This document shows, piece after piece, positions 37,575 to 47,773 of a stretch of DNA of 58,500 bases. Positions within the stretch are counted from its first letter, which is position 1; each line of letters begins with the position of its first letter. Source of the DNA: Mesostigma viride (taxonomy: Eukaryota; Streptophyta; Mesostigmatophyceae; Mesostigmatales; Mesostigmataceae); NCBI GenBank assembly GCA_009746045.1, contig RPFO01000104.1, positions 6,400,001-6,458,500 on the forward strand, in the 5' to 3' direction. A program made the position numbers and the translations under genes. The notes below the pieces were generated by a model. It worked only from the letters and a program-made list of their open reading frames with translations. It was not told the origin of the DNA and did no database searches.

Positions 37575-38187
37575 GCGAAAAGTTCGGGCTATGCGGATAG
37601 CCCGAACTTTTGGGGATAGCCCGAACTTTTGGAAACCTTGCTAGGGAAAAGTAAAAGTTTCCAGTGAGGATCCCAGCCATTTGAAAAGTTCGGGCTATGG
37701 TTCGGGCTATCAGTTTATAGCCCGAACCGGACCCTTTTGCCCCTTGGACGGTGGTGTCATGCATTGTACATGGGGTAGGGACTTGGTTATTTGGACAGTG
37801 TGCAGTGTATGTGTGTGTGTTTCTTCCTTAGATTGCTAACACATAAAATATAGGGGTATTTCCTGTATATACAGATAGGATTGCTAACACATAAAATATA
37901 GGGTATTAGCTATGATTATATATAGATGGCAATTGCTAACACATAAAATTTTATGTGTTGGGAAACAGAGTAAAAGAAAGAGTAGCATCCACCCATAGCA
38001 ACACACCGCCCAGAGGGGAAAAAGGGGCGGTTCGGGCTATAAATCGATAGCCCGAACCATAGCCCGAACTTTTCAAAATGGCTGGGATCCCCACTGGAAA
38101 CTTTTACTTTTCCCTAGCAAGGTTTCGAAAAGTTCGGGCTATCCCCAAAAGTTCGGGCTATCCGCATAGCACGAACTTTTCGTGGGA
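37575..38187. repeat. Foldback (hairpin) element, copy B (left arm)
   Basis: Inverted arms of about 190 bp (37575-37760 and 38010-38187) share TAGCCCGAACTTTTGGGGAT-type blocks and AAGTAAAAGTTTCCAGTG. The centre has repeated TTGCTAACACATAAAATATA and an inverted TTTTATGTGTTGGG. Same family as copy A, with a shorter body. It lies between the CxxC-rich gene and the promoter of the F-box gene. Confidence 0.6.
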
Positions 38188-38439
38188 GCCTATGGCTGGG
38201 CGCCACGTGGCATGGTATCCCACGAGAGTTGACGGCGCCGCGCCGGCGCGACGCTCCAACGGTATTATCGTGGGACGCCGCGCCGGCGCGACGCTTGCAC
38301 GGCACTATCGTGGGACGCCGTGGCCGCGAGGGTATAAAAGCGGAGTCACGGGCGTTTGGGGGTAGGTCTCACCTCCGACACTGCCAGGCACACAGTCATC
38401 CACACGCAGACAGCCATCCTTACAGCTGTAAAATACACA
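38188..38439 (+). promoter_or_regulatory. Promoter of the F-box gene, left arm
   Basis: Two copies of a CGCGCCGGCGCGACGCT block, a G-box near 38209, and a core GGGTATAAAAGCGGAG at 38331 followed by CGGGCGTTTGGGGGT. The same core (TATA-like, GCGGAG, GGCGTTTGGGGGT) precedes the RING-like gene at about 24815-24840. Confidence 0.6.
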
Positions 38440-39096
38440 ATGGCCCATGCTGGTGCTACTTTCGAGGATCTGCCAAGCGAAATTTTGTTTGTTTTGGCAG
38501 AGCTCAGCTGGCCCTACTTGCGTGGTGTGAACAAGGCCTCTCACAAGGAATGGGAGGCCGTGCTGGCGATAATGGAGGCAAAGGTTAGCGCTGTGCGCAA
38601 TTTGATTGACGAGGAACTGGAGTTCCGCGATGCCAACCCCGATTGGTGTTGGGAACAGAGCCGTCGCCTGTATGAGCTGACGCATGATCAGCTGAGGGCC
38701 ATTTATGACAAGGTGTCTGTGCCCCGCTTGCGTGAGGCGGAGGGGTACTTGTACACTACCCGCGCTGATCGTTTGGAGCAGATGGATTACACCTACACTG
38801 ATTTTGTGGAGGTGGTCGAACAGATTGGCGTGAACCCCGGCCCCCACACTAGGGCGGCGAGGGACGCCTATTTCGCATCCATTCCTGATGTGGATCGCGA
38901 GAAAACGATGCAGCGTCGCGTGGAGGAGTTGGTCGATATTCTGTGCGCGGCATTGATGGCTGACGACACGGAGGCCAACGGGGGTGTGCCAACGATCCAT
39001 TTGGCCAACGTTCTCAGCGACATTTTCGACAACCACAAGCACATGATGATGTGCCGTCTCTACGGCCATCCCTCGTTTAACCGGGAGATGCGTTAA
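38440..39096 (+). CDS. F-box protein, left copy
   Basis: ATG 38440 starts a 218-residue protein. The N-terminus AGATFEDLPSEILFVLAELS is an F-box (LPSEIL core); the rest is helical and charged with no known repeat. Likely role: substrate adaptor for an SCF ubiquitin ligase. The right-arm copy (40597-41253) differs at two residues I could see (N/K in the xLIDEELEF segment; Y/H in RRLxELTH), so both copies are intact. A conserved TATA core lies about 100 bases upstream, and AATAAGACTC-type 3' sequence lies near 39170. Confidence 0.7.
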   Translation: MAHAGATFEDLPSEILFVLAELSWPYLRGVNKASHKEWEAVLAIMEAKVSAVRNLIDEELEFRDANPDWCWEQSRRLYELTHDQLRAIYDKVSVPRLREAEGYLYTTRADRLEQMDYTYTDFVEVVEQIGVNPGPHTRAARDAYFASIPDVDREKTMQRRVEELVDILCAALMADDTEANGGVPTIHLANVLSDIFDNHKHMMMCRLYGHPSFNREMR

Positions 39097-39339
39097 ACAG
39101 GCAAATAGGGATCAACTTATATAGCCTATTGGAAAAGGCTATATCCCATGGACTGTCTTATATAACTTTTAATAAGACTCGATTCCTATTGAAATTTGTC
39201 TCACAATGAGTCCCACAATGAGCCCCACTTAAAAAAAAATCTAAACCGCATACTATAAATAGCTAATGGAGCTATAGGGGTACCAGATTCCCACGAAGAA
39301 TAGGGATTTCCCGCCACCCGCGCCTGTCACGTGACCTGT

Positions 39340-40353
39340 GTGCCACGTGGCATGTCCCGATTGGTCAGCCTAGTCTCATGGGATTCCAGATTCACACGGT
39401 GCCACGTGGCAGCTATCCATTCGTCCGGATGTCCCATGGGACTCCAGGGACCCCCATGGGTGCCACGTGGCAGGTTCCGATTGGACAGGGTGTATCATGG
39501 GACGCCAGGGTCCCTGGGTGCCACGTGGCGGGATCCGATTGGACAGGGAGTATCATGGGAGTACAGGGTCCCACGGAGATTCGGGGTCCCTGGTGCCACG
39601 TGGCGGTTACCGATTGGACAGGGAGTCCCATGGGTGCCACGTGGCAGCGTCCCATTGGCCAGGGAGGTCCCATGGGTGGCCAGGGTCCCAGGGGTCCCTG
39701 GTGCCACGTGGCAGTCGCCGATTGGTCAGATAGTCCCATGGGAATCTCAGGGTGCCACGTGGCAGCCTCCCATTGGCGGCTACTACGCCAGGGTCCCTGG
39801 CAGGGTCCCACGATATATTTATCCCAACAATTGACGGGTTAGAGGCGCCTCTAACCCGTCAATTGTTGGGATAAATATATCGTGGGACCCTGCCAGGGAC
39901 CCTGGCGTAGTAGCCGCCAATGGGAGGCTGCCACGTGGCACCCTGAGATTCCCATGGGACTACCTGACCAATCAGCGACCGCCACGTGGCACCAGGGACC
40001 CGTGGGACCCTGGCCACCCATGGGACCACCCTGGCCAATGGGACGCTGCCACGTGGCACCCATGAGACTCCCTGTCCAATCGGTAACCGCCACGTGGCAC
40101 CAGGGACCCTGAATCTCCGTGGGACCCTGTACTCCCACGATATTCCCTGTCCAATCGGATCCCGCCACGTGGCACCCAGGGACCCTGGCGTCCCATGAGA
40201 CACCCTGTCCAATCGGAACCTGCCACGTGGCACCCACGGGGGTCCCTGGAGTCCCATGGGACATCCGGACGAATGGATAGTTGCCACGTGGCACCGTGTG
40301 AATCTGGAATTCCATGAGACTAGGCTGACCAATCGGGACATGCCACGTGGCAC
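39340..40353. promoter_or_regulatory. Array of ERSE-spaced CCAAT/G-box units at the palindrome centre
   Basis: Eight G-boxes (CCACGTGG, mostly GCCACGTGGC) per arm, sixteen in all, at irregular 40-75-bp spacing. Seven of eight per arm have CCAAT exactly nine bases from CCACG, for example CCAAT-CAGCGACCG-CCACG at 39968-39986. The eighth has GAAT instead of CCAAT. Between units recur CCCATGGGAC and CAGGGTCCC words. The spacing equals the ER-stress response element (CCAAT-N9-CCACG). The array lies downstream of two convergent F-box genes, so it is not an obvious promoter for them. Confidence 0.75.
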
Positions 40354-40596
40354 ACAGGTCACGTGACAGGCGCGGGTGGCGGGAAATCCCTATTCTTCGT
40401 GGGATTCTGGTACCCCTATAGCTCCATTAGCTATTTATAGTATGCGGTTTAGATTTTTTTTTAAGTGGGGCTCATTGTGGGACTCATTGTGAGACAAATT
40501 TCAATAGGAATCGAGTCTTATTAAAAGTTATATAAGACAGTCCATGGGATATAGCCTTTTCCAATAGGCTATATAAGTTGATCCCTATTTGCCTGT

Positions 40597-41253
40597 TTAA
40601 CGCATCTCCCGGTTAAACGAGGGATGGCCGTAGAGACGGCACATCATCATGTGCTTGTGGTTGTCGAAAATGTCGCTGAGAACGTTGGCCAAATGGATCG
40701 TTGGCACACCCCCGTTGGCCTCCGTGTCGTCAGCCATCAATGCCGCGCACAGAATATCGACCAACTCCTCCACGCGACGCTGCATCGTTTTCTCGCGATC
40801 CACATCAGGAATGGATGCGAAATAGGCGTCCCTCGCCGCCCTAGTGTGGGGGCCGGGGTTCACGCCAATCTGTTCGACCACCTCCACAAAATCAGTGTAG
40901 GTGTAATCCATCTGCTCCAAACGATCAGCGCGGGTAGTGTACAAGTACCCCTCCGCCTCACGCAAGCGGGGCACAGACACCTTGTCATAAATGGCCCTCA
41001 GCTGATCATGCGTCAGCTCATGCAGGCGACGGCTCTGTTCCCAACACCAGTCGGGGTTGGCATCGCGGAACTCCAGTTCCTCGTCAATCAATTTGCGCAC
41101 AGCGCTAACCTTTGCCTCCATTATCGCCAGCACGGCCTCCCATTCCTTGTGAGAGGCCTTGTTCACACCACGCAAGTAGGGCCAGCTGAGCTCTGCCAAA
41201 ACAAACAAAATTTCGCTTGGCAGATCCTCGAAAGTAGCACCAGCATGGGCCAT
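40597..41253 (-). CDS. F-box protein, right copy
   Basis: Mirror copy of the gene at 38440-39096, ATG 41253, 218 residues, same F-box opening (FEDLPSEILFVLAELS). It differs from the left copy at two visible residues. Its promoter is the mirror of 38188-38439. Both copies point at the palindrome centre. Confidence 0.7.
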   Translation of the reverse strand: MAHAGATFEDLPSEILFVLAELSWPYLRGVNKASHKEWEAVLAIMEAKVSAVRKLIDEELEFRDANPDWCWEQSRRLHELTHDQLRAIYDKVSVPRLREAEGYLYTTRADRLEQMDYTYTDFVEVVEQIGVNPGPHTRAARDAYFASIPDVDREKTMQRRVEELVDILCAALMADDTEANGGVPTIHLANVLSDIFDNHKHMMMCRLYGHPSFNREMR

Positions 41254-41505
41254 TGTGTATTTTACAGCTGTAAGGATGGCTGTCTGCGTGTGGATGACTG
41301 TGTGCCTGGCAGTGTCGGAGGTGAGACCTACCCCCAAACGCCCGTGACTCCGCTTTTATACCCTCGCGGCCACGGCGTCCCACGATAGTGCCGTGCAAGC
41401 GTCGCGCCGGCGCGGCGTCCCACGATAATACCGTTGGAGCGTCGCGCCGGCGCGGCGCCGTCAACTCTCGTGGGATACCATGCCACGTGGCGCCCAGCCA
41501 TAGGC

Positions 41506-42118
41506 TCCCACGAAAAGTTCGTGCTATGCGGATAGCCCGAACTTTTGGGGATAGCCCGAACTTTTCGAAACCTTGCTAGGGAAAAGTAAAAGTTTCCAGT
41601 GGGGATCCCAGCCATTTTGAAAAGTTCGGGCTATGGTTCGGGCTATCGATTTATAGCCCGAACCGCCCCTTTTTCCCCTCTGGGCGGTGTGTTGCTATGG
41701 GTGGATGCTACTCTTTCTTTTACTCTGTTTCCCAACACATAAAATTTTATGTGTTAGCAATTGCCATCTATATATATCATAGCTAATATCCCTATATTTT
41801 ATGTGTTAGCAATCCTATCTGTATATACAGGAAATACCCCTATATTTTATGTGTTAGCAATCTAAGGAAGAAACACACACACATACACTGCACACTGTCC
41901 AAATAACCAAGTCCCTACCCCATGTACAATGCATGACACCACCGTCCAAGGGGCAAAAGGGTCCGGTTCGGGCTATAAACTGATAGCCCGAACCATAGCC
42001 CGAACTTTTCAAATGGCTGGGATCCTCACTGGAAACTTTTACTTTTCCCTAGCAAGGTTTCCAAAAGTTCGGGCTATCCCCAAAAGTTCGGGCTATCCGC
42101 ATAGCCCGAACTTTTCGC
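41506..42118. repeat. Foldback (hairpin) element, copy B (right arm)
   Basis: Mirror of 37575-38187 with the same hairpin arms and AT-rich centre. A few small differences exist in the centre (for example in the TATATATAT tract near 41770). Confidence 0.6.
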
Positions 42119-42263
42119 AAACAAGTCAAGTCCTACGCCTAGTGCATGAGTGTTGGATTTGCATGCAAAGAGTCTTATTCATTACAAAATAGAATACCAC
42201 AAGTCCCTATCAACAGTAGCCTCCATAGGCTTGCATGGGCCAATGAAGTGCCCAGATGACACC

Positions 42264-43451
42264 CTACGCGAAGAAATAGGGCTTGTTGGACCCCACAACA
42301 TCGTACAGAAGGAAGCCCCCGGCCTCTGCATTACGCTTGAGACGGTTGTTGGGGCGGCTAAAGCCCGGGAAAGCGACAGCCTCAGAAACAAGGCTGCAGA
42401 ACTTGGCGCACTCGTAGCAGACCAAGTCAACGTCTAAAGAACGAGGCCTTGGAGCCACATACAGGTTCTGCACGTTGATGTCGATGCGCTTCATGCACTT
42501 CTGGCACTGCCTGCGAGGCCAGTAAAACTTGTCACTGGAGGGGCCGTCGTGCGTGTTGTCCTGGGCGCGCTCTGCCATCTTGTGGAGTTCCTCGTTGTAC
42601 TGGAACACCTCATCGATATGGCCCTTGTACTCCCAATACTGCATGCCGCGAGACATGGCCTTGCTGATGACCACGTTGTTGTCGACATACTGGGCCAGGA
42701 ACTCGTTGCGGCAGATCCCACAAACGACGTCGCCAACCACGAGCTTGGCAACACGGAAATGGGAAGTGGTCTCCAGCATCTGAGGGGTGACCTCCTTCAC
42801 CACTTCGTGCGCGTGGAGAGCAGGCTTCTTGCACACAGCGCACATGCACTTGGACAGAGGGTAGCCGGTGGGAGGAGGCGGGAGACGCTTGGGCTCATAT
42901 TCGTACTTGTAAATCTGCAAGCCCGTGTCAAAATTCTTGACAGTCTCCTGCACCTGCTCCGTGGGAGGAGAGGGACCTAGTGCATCCACCTTGTCGCTCA
43001 GTTCATCCAGAGCGCACCCCCGGCACTGCATCTCCCCGTTCTCCTTCTTGCACACTGCCCTCTCCGGCACCTTTTTGCAGGTGACGCAATGCACCAGAGG
43101 AAACTTGGAATCGCCACTACCATTTGGCCACACATGGCCTGCTGGAGGCCAAATGTCAGAGTCCTTAAACCGAGGGGCGAATAGCCCAGGGAGAGGAGCA
43201 GGCACGTACACAGGCTCAGGCACTGGCGCAGCAGGCACTGGCACTGGCACAATCACAGGCACTGGCGCTGGCACAGGCGCAGGCACTGGCACAAGCGCAG
43301 GAGCTATGGCGGAACAACCAGTCCTAGTTTTTGTGCAGCGAGGATATGGCAACCCATAGCATCTGGGAGAACCAAGCCCAAGCAAGGCCCTAGTCTGTGC
43401 CCTAGTCTGACGCCTGAACACTTGCACAGCTGCTGCATCAAGCTGAGACAT
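42264..43451 (-). CDS. CxxC-rich zinc-binding protein, intact right copy
   Basis: ATG 43451 (MSQLDAAAVQVFRRQ) opens a 395-residue frame. Residues near 65-110 are a Pro-Val/Pro-Ala repeat tract. Several Cys pairs follow: CVTC, CKK...CRGC, CMCAVC, CGIC, CQKC, CYEC, enough for three or four zinc sites. The pattern suggests treble-clef or RING-like fingers, but no single family is recognised. It is the only copy with an open N-terminus; the left copy is frameshifted. The gene is divergent from the F-box-like gene across a shared promoter. Confidence 0.65.
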   Translation of the reverse strand: MSQLDAAAVQVFRRQTRAQTRALLGLGSPRCYGLPYPRCTKTRTGCSAIAPALVPVPAPVPAPVPVIVPVPVPAAPVPEPVYVPAPLPGLFAPRFKDSDIWPPAGHVWPNGSGDSKFPLVHCVTCKKVPERAVCKKENGEMQCRGCALDELSDKVDALGPSPPTEQVQETVKNFDTGLQIYKYEYEPKRLPPPPTGYPLSKCMCAVCKKPALHAHEVVKEVTPQMLETTSHFRVAKLVVGDVVCGICRNEFLAQYVDNNVVISKAMSRGMQYWEYKGHIDEVFQYNEELHKMAERAQDNTHDGPSSDKFYWPRRQCQKCMKRIDINVQNLYVAPRPRSLDVDLVCYECAKFCSLVSEAVAFPGFSRPNNRLKRNAEAGGFLLYDVVGSNKPYFFA

Positions 43452-43922
43452 GGCGGTCTGCTGTTGTTTTCTGCGCTGGCTATGGCTGTTCTGTGGTGTG
43501 ATGGTGCATTTGGTAGGCCTGCACGACCTTTGTACCTGTGGAAACTGGCCCTCCCACGAGATCTTCATCGGACGGCTGGGATCGATCCTCTAGAAGGTTC
43601 CATGGCGCGGCGCGGCGCGGCGCGGTAGTGACGTGGCGGAATGCCGTGCCACGGTACTCGGACCAGTATCCATGATACTGGACCGGCCGTACGAGCGCCG
43701 CGCCGTATCCGAGATACGCCGTACTATCATGGGAGAACTGAATTGCCGTGGACCGTCCGATCATCGCCACGTGGCGGTGTCCCGTGGGAGATCGTCGTGC
43801 CACGGAATATTCCGCGAAGATGCCGTGGGGCGGGGTACAAAAGTCCGACACCACGTCAAAGTGGGCACTTCTCGCCTGCTCCAGCATCCCAACAGCACTA
43901 GCACCACTACCACAAAGAAGAC
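43452..43922. promoter_or_regulatory. Divergent promoter between CxxC-rich and F-box-like genes, right arm
   Basis: Mirror of 35775-36243, with GGAATATTCC near 43804, a G-box near 43769 and GGGTACAAAAG near 43834 in TATA position. Confidence 0.45.
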
Positions 43923-44439
43923 ATGGCCGCTGCCACTTTTAACAGCCTGCCAGCTGAGATTGTGCACGAAATCGTGGAGATGGCATGGCCCCACGGGTGT
44001 GGTGTCAGCAAGCAGCTGCAAGTGCCGTGGGACACTGTCAAAGCTAAGACAGAGCAGCGAAGGAAGCAGCTGCTGGATGCTATTGCCAATGAGCTTGAGG
44101 GGCGCTTCCTCTCTAAGCGCAGGCAGCCAGGGCCGTTTTGCCACTATACAGGATGGGCCCTGCGCAACTTTGCCATCGCCATCGCCCAAGGCGGTGTGCA
44201 GTCCCTTTCCACTTTTGAGAAGAGGATGGACGCCTGCAAGTATGGCGATAGGCGTATGGAGGTGGCAACTCTGGCCATCGACCTAGATATTAAGCTGTCT
44301 GACCGCGTTTGCGCGATTCCCCGCCTCAGTGTGGGATGTGATGAAGGAGTATGTTGAATCCATTCCTCTGGTGGATAAGGATAAGACCGCAGAGGAGCAT
44401 TGCCGTGTGCTCGTGGACCTCGTGAAGGCCGAGTACCAC
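43923..44439 (+). pseudogene. F-box-like gene, right copy, frameshifted and cut by copia element 2
   Basis: ATG 43923 starts the same MAAATFNSLPAEIVHEI opening as the left copy. Compared with the left copy there is a 4-bp insertion (CAGT) near 44325, which shifts the frame and ends it at 44357. The homology continues to 44439 (GAGTACCAC), where the LTR of copia element 2 begins. So this copy has two lesions, whereas the left copy has only its insertion. The remaining tail should lie beyond the right edge of the window. Confidence 0.7.
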
Positions 44440-45135
44440 AGTTAAGCTTTCTTCGCACACGCAATGTGAAGGATATGGTTGCAATGCAGCAATGTGTGAA
44501 TATGGTTGGAAACGGAGCTTTGTTAAATCGGATAATGTTTACAGCGCTCAACACTTGAGGCTTGCACACGAGCTTGCCAAGTCAAGGCACAACACGTGAG
44601 GCGGGCTCGCAAGAGATGCCCATTTGGCACTGGCCTATTGTTTATATACTTGTGCACTGTGCTTGCTAGTCCTGAGCAGCCTAGCAGGCCTGCTCAGTAA
44701 TAACACCCCCGGTACAGTATTCACTACCTGTACAGTGCCCGACTCCTATACAGTAGGTCTGCCATACAGGCACAGTGACCACAGAGCACAGTCCACAGTG
44801 ACTATTGCATCTGCACCTAGAAGTCCAGGACTAAGCCTGCGGTACCCACAGACCACAGGTTAAGGTACCTATTTCCTGCGTACGACGTATTAATCCAATA
44901 CCGTCGTAGGTACAGCACCTAATTCCTGTCAGCCCAGGAATTACTGTCGACCCCATATGTCGTCGGCAAATATTCACGTCCGACTTAGAAGAACAGCCGG
45001 CTCGCGCTCGCGCGCGACCGGGAAGTCGGAACGCCATAACTTTCTTGATACTTGTCGGAATGAACTCGTTCCGGTGCCGCTGGAATCGCAGAGATATGCC
45101 GAATCAGGATCACGCCAATGCGCTTGGCGTTAACT
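44440..45135 (-). repeat. LTR of copia-type element 2 (3' LTR)
   Basis: Bounded by the inverted pair AGTTAA/TTAACT. The left edge is fixed by comparison with the left palindrome arm; the right edge is inferred from the inverted ends and the adjacent purine tract. Its partner lies outside the window. Confidence 0.65.
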
Positions 45136-45883
45136 CCAATCCTTTCTTTTCTTGAGCTGTAGCAGCTCACACAAGTCTACATACAAACACACACAATGGG
45201 TACTGGATATCCTCCCCAGACTACAAGTCACAACCCGCTGGGCATGACAGTCAGCTTGGATTCCTTATTATATGTACATAGCACCCATACTGGCTCAGGA
45301 GCACAAACAAATTACAATGAGTCCCTATCCCTTCACGGGAGGCTCGTTGTGTTACCCATGTACAAGAGGTTGGCCAACTGTGGCAGCCCATAGGTGTTCA
45401 GTTAAGAACTTGAGAAGTATGTACAACCTTCAGGACCTTAGGCGAAACCCCACAGATCACCCACAACAGCTCATCAGAAAACATTGCTGACCCCCAGACG
45501 GGAGTCGGCGCCGGTCTGCTGCCCCTTATCGAACCAGACACCACATCTACGCGAAGCACATGCAAAACACAAGCTCCTCTACTCGTTCCAACCGTGGAAA
45601 ATCAGGGGACCTGTCGCCACCTCACCAGCATGGTGGATGGGTCAGCCAGTCCGTGAAACTCCGCCTTAAGACGGCACCAGGGAATCGAACCCCGCCCACA
45701 AACCACAGATCTGGGGAAACCTCAGACTGAGATGAAAACCCCAGATAGACATCTCTCCATCAGAGACAATGTCAGACATTCCCACACCAGAGACATGTCT
45801 CACCCCTCAAGGTGTGCTCAGGATTATGTACAATCAAGCTCCCAGCCTGATATCCAGAGTCTTAAGCACCCAGCTCTCAGCTT
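45136..45883. other. Untranslated region of copia-type element 2
   Basis: Lies between the pol stop and the 3' LTR. A tRNA-like B-box (GGTTCGATTCC on the minus strand near 45679) was seen, but it is not part of a foldable tRNA. No gene is supported. Confidence 0.4.
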
Positions 45884-46824
45884 TTAGACAGATAGACCGA
45901 CTTGACAGTCAGCATTCATGAGCTTCCTCAGTACATTGTACTGGGCTGGGGCCTTGTGTGGCAGCTTTGTCAATGCATCAGCAGGGTTCTCCTCGCCAGG
46001 GATATGCTTCAAGTCAACCAAACTGGCCAACTCCTTCAGCAACAAATAATCCAGGTCCCGGCTCCTGGCCAGCTGCTTGTGAACAAACTGGACCATACCC
46101 ATGCTGTCTGTTAGCAACAACGTCTCCATCTGCAAGGTCCAAGGGGTAACTGAAGCCAGCTCCAGCATCAACTCCTTTATGTACAGGCTGGACTGGATCC
46201 CCTCACATATGGCCCTGCATTCTGCCACATCTGAACTGATACAGACCCTCTTCTGCAGTCTGCTGTACCAGCTGAACAAACTTGCCCTGCTCTGATAAAA
46301 AGCAAACAGAGCAGCAGATCTCCCCCTGACCTTGGTAACCTGGCGAGCATCCATGGAACTGTCAACAAAGATCTCCAAGGTGATAGGCTGGGCAAAGTCA
46401 ATCCCAGACAAGATCAGATCAGGGGTACTCTCCACCAACCGGGCTATGACTCGAGGCTTCTCATCCTCAAGCACCTCATCAGGCATTCTGCTATGGACCA
46501 TCAAAGACGGACCACAGATGCTGGCAAACCAGGCCCACATGCCTCTCAACTCAGGTCCTGCAGCCTGGGTGATCTTCTCTGGCAAGGCCTTCACAATGGT
46601 CTGTTTATAATCTCCTCCAGCCTGAAGCCTGATACTCCACTCCCCGTCCCTCCTGAACAGGGTAGCCTGCATTCCACAGAACACTACAGGCTTGTTGGGC
46701 TCCTGCCACAGCTCCTTGCCCAGTGAAAACTTGCCACTGATGACAGGAATATACTTCTTCAGCCAGGTCGTGGGGGCTAGCAAATGCAGATCATCTCCAT
46801 GCAAACTAGCATACACTGGCAGAC
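45884..46824 (-). pseudogene. Copia-type element 2: reverse transcriptase tail and RNase H
   Basis: Starts at the gypsy insertion with LPVYASLHGDDLHLL, the same HGDD catalytic box as element 1. A copia-type RNase H follows (FVDSSMDARQ, SSDVAECRAICE, LLTDSMGMVQF, NPADALTK), ending in a stop at 45884. The frame continues upstream into the gypsy LTR (ATG at 46993), giving an accidental chimeric frame. The fingers and palm of RT are missing. Confidence 0.75.
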
Positions 46825-47396
46825 TGTTACGCCGCGGATATCTACCTCCACCTCTACCTCTAATGGGCCTGATACTACCTAAACTGGTCAGGCCTCCTCT
46901 ACTTAACCCTCTGGCGAAAGACGAACGTGACGGAGCTGATCTCAATGCATTAACGTAAGTGTTGCTATAATACGCCATACAACCATTTACCAAAACCCGT
47001 TTACTCCAGGAATAGAGGAAGGAAACACAACTACACTGCCGTGACCCAAGCCTAAATGTGTTAATTCATTTAACACACGCCGAGTGACCACACAAGGAGT
47101 GGAACGTGCATAAATGGTCACCAACGGTCCAACAGGCTCGGGCCGACCTGGCCCTCGCCTGCAGAACCACAGAAACACAGGCAGGTGCACAGATGCACGC
47201 CGGTCCACTACATTCTACAAAAGGATAAGGACCACTAATATAGTACGCGGCGCGGCGCCCAAAGGCACCCAATATACCACAGTACTGTTACGGGGACAAT
47301 CATGTCCAGACTAGAACTGCACGTAACCTAGGAACAACCGAGGCCAAGGACCTAATTTACGTCCGTAACTACAACGAATTGTTACGCGACGTAACA
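46825..47396 (-). repeat. LTR of gypsy element (3' LTR)
   Basis: 572 bp. Its outer minus-strand start is the 17-bp palindrome TGTTACGTCGCGTAACA. A GCGCGGCGC cluster lies near 47248. Confidence 0.9.
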
Positions 47397-47415
47397 CCTC
47401 CCCCCCCACAAAAGG
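47397..47415 (-). other. Polypurine tract of gypsy element
   Basis: Minus strand TTTTGTGGGGGGGGAGG directly precedes the 3' LTR, the standard plus-strand primer position. Confidence 0.75.
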
Positions 47416-47773
47416 TAGGGAGCCCTCTCCCTACGCAGAGAGGAGGGAACCAGAGGGGTAGGAAAATAATCCTAACGCACCCAGCACACACCAACACAAT
47501 CGATAGACCATCCCAGATACAAAGCACCAATAGTTCACACGGTCTCCACCACCACGCCGGGTGGTGTAGGGTTAGCCAGCACCAAGCCTGGTGGTAGGTT
47601 CCCCTAACTGCCTGGAACGGAGTCCTGGCCGGGGGGGACGGCACTGGGCAGGACACACAGAGTAAACACATCAGCGCTAAGGACCAAGAACAGCCAACCA
47701 ACTGGCCAGAATATGAGGGCGACTCTACATACCGGAGGGACAACACCCTCAGGTCGGGCCTAAGGCCCTCTAT

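Larger units (their letters stand above)
29050..44439. repeat. Giant near-perfect palindrome without spacer
   Basis: The centre lies between 39846 and 39847 (GGGTTAGAGGC/GCCTCTAACCC). Left arm positions p match right arm positions 79693-p with no indel over the inner 2.4 kb, checked at 38440/41253 and 37429/42264. Outward there are a few 1-bp indels and a 4-bp one. The left arm is 35379-39846 plus 29050-29171, split by copia element 1; the right arm is 39847-44439, cut by copia element 2. Each arm is about 4.6 kb and carries the same genes in mirror order. The true outer limits are hidden by the insertions. Confidence 0.9.

Noticed and set aside
39331-40362. Mirror-image ORFs of about 150-167 codons in the palindrome centre
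   Set aside because: They follow the G-box array in several frames on both strands and simply translate the repeated units.
29050-44439. Palindrome as a simple sequencing hairpin artefact
   Set aside because: The arms differ by substitutions, 1-bp and 4-bp indels, and different transposon insertions, which a single misread molecule would not produce. It is not fully excluded without reads.
45660-45705. tRNA gene suggested by a GGTTCGATTCC B-box
   Set aside because: The flanking bases do not form a T-arm stem or an acceptor stem, and no A-box lies at the right distance.
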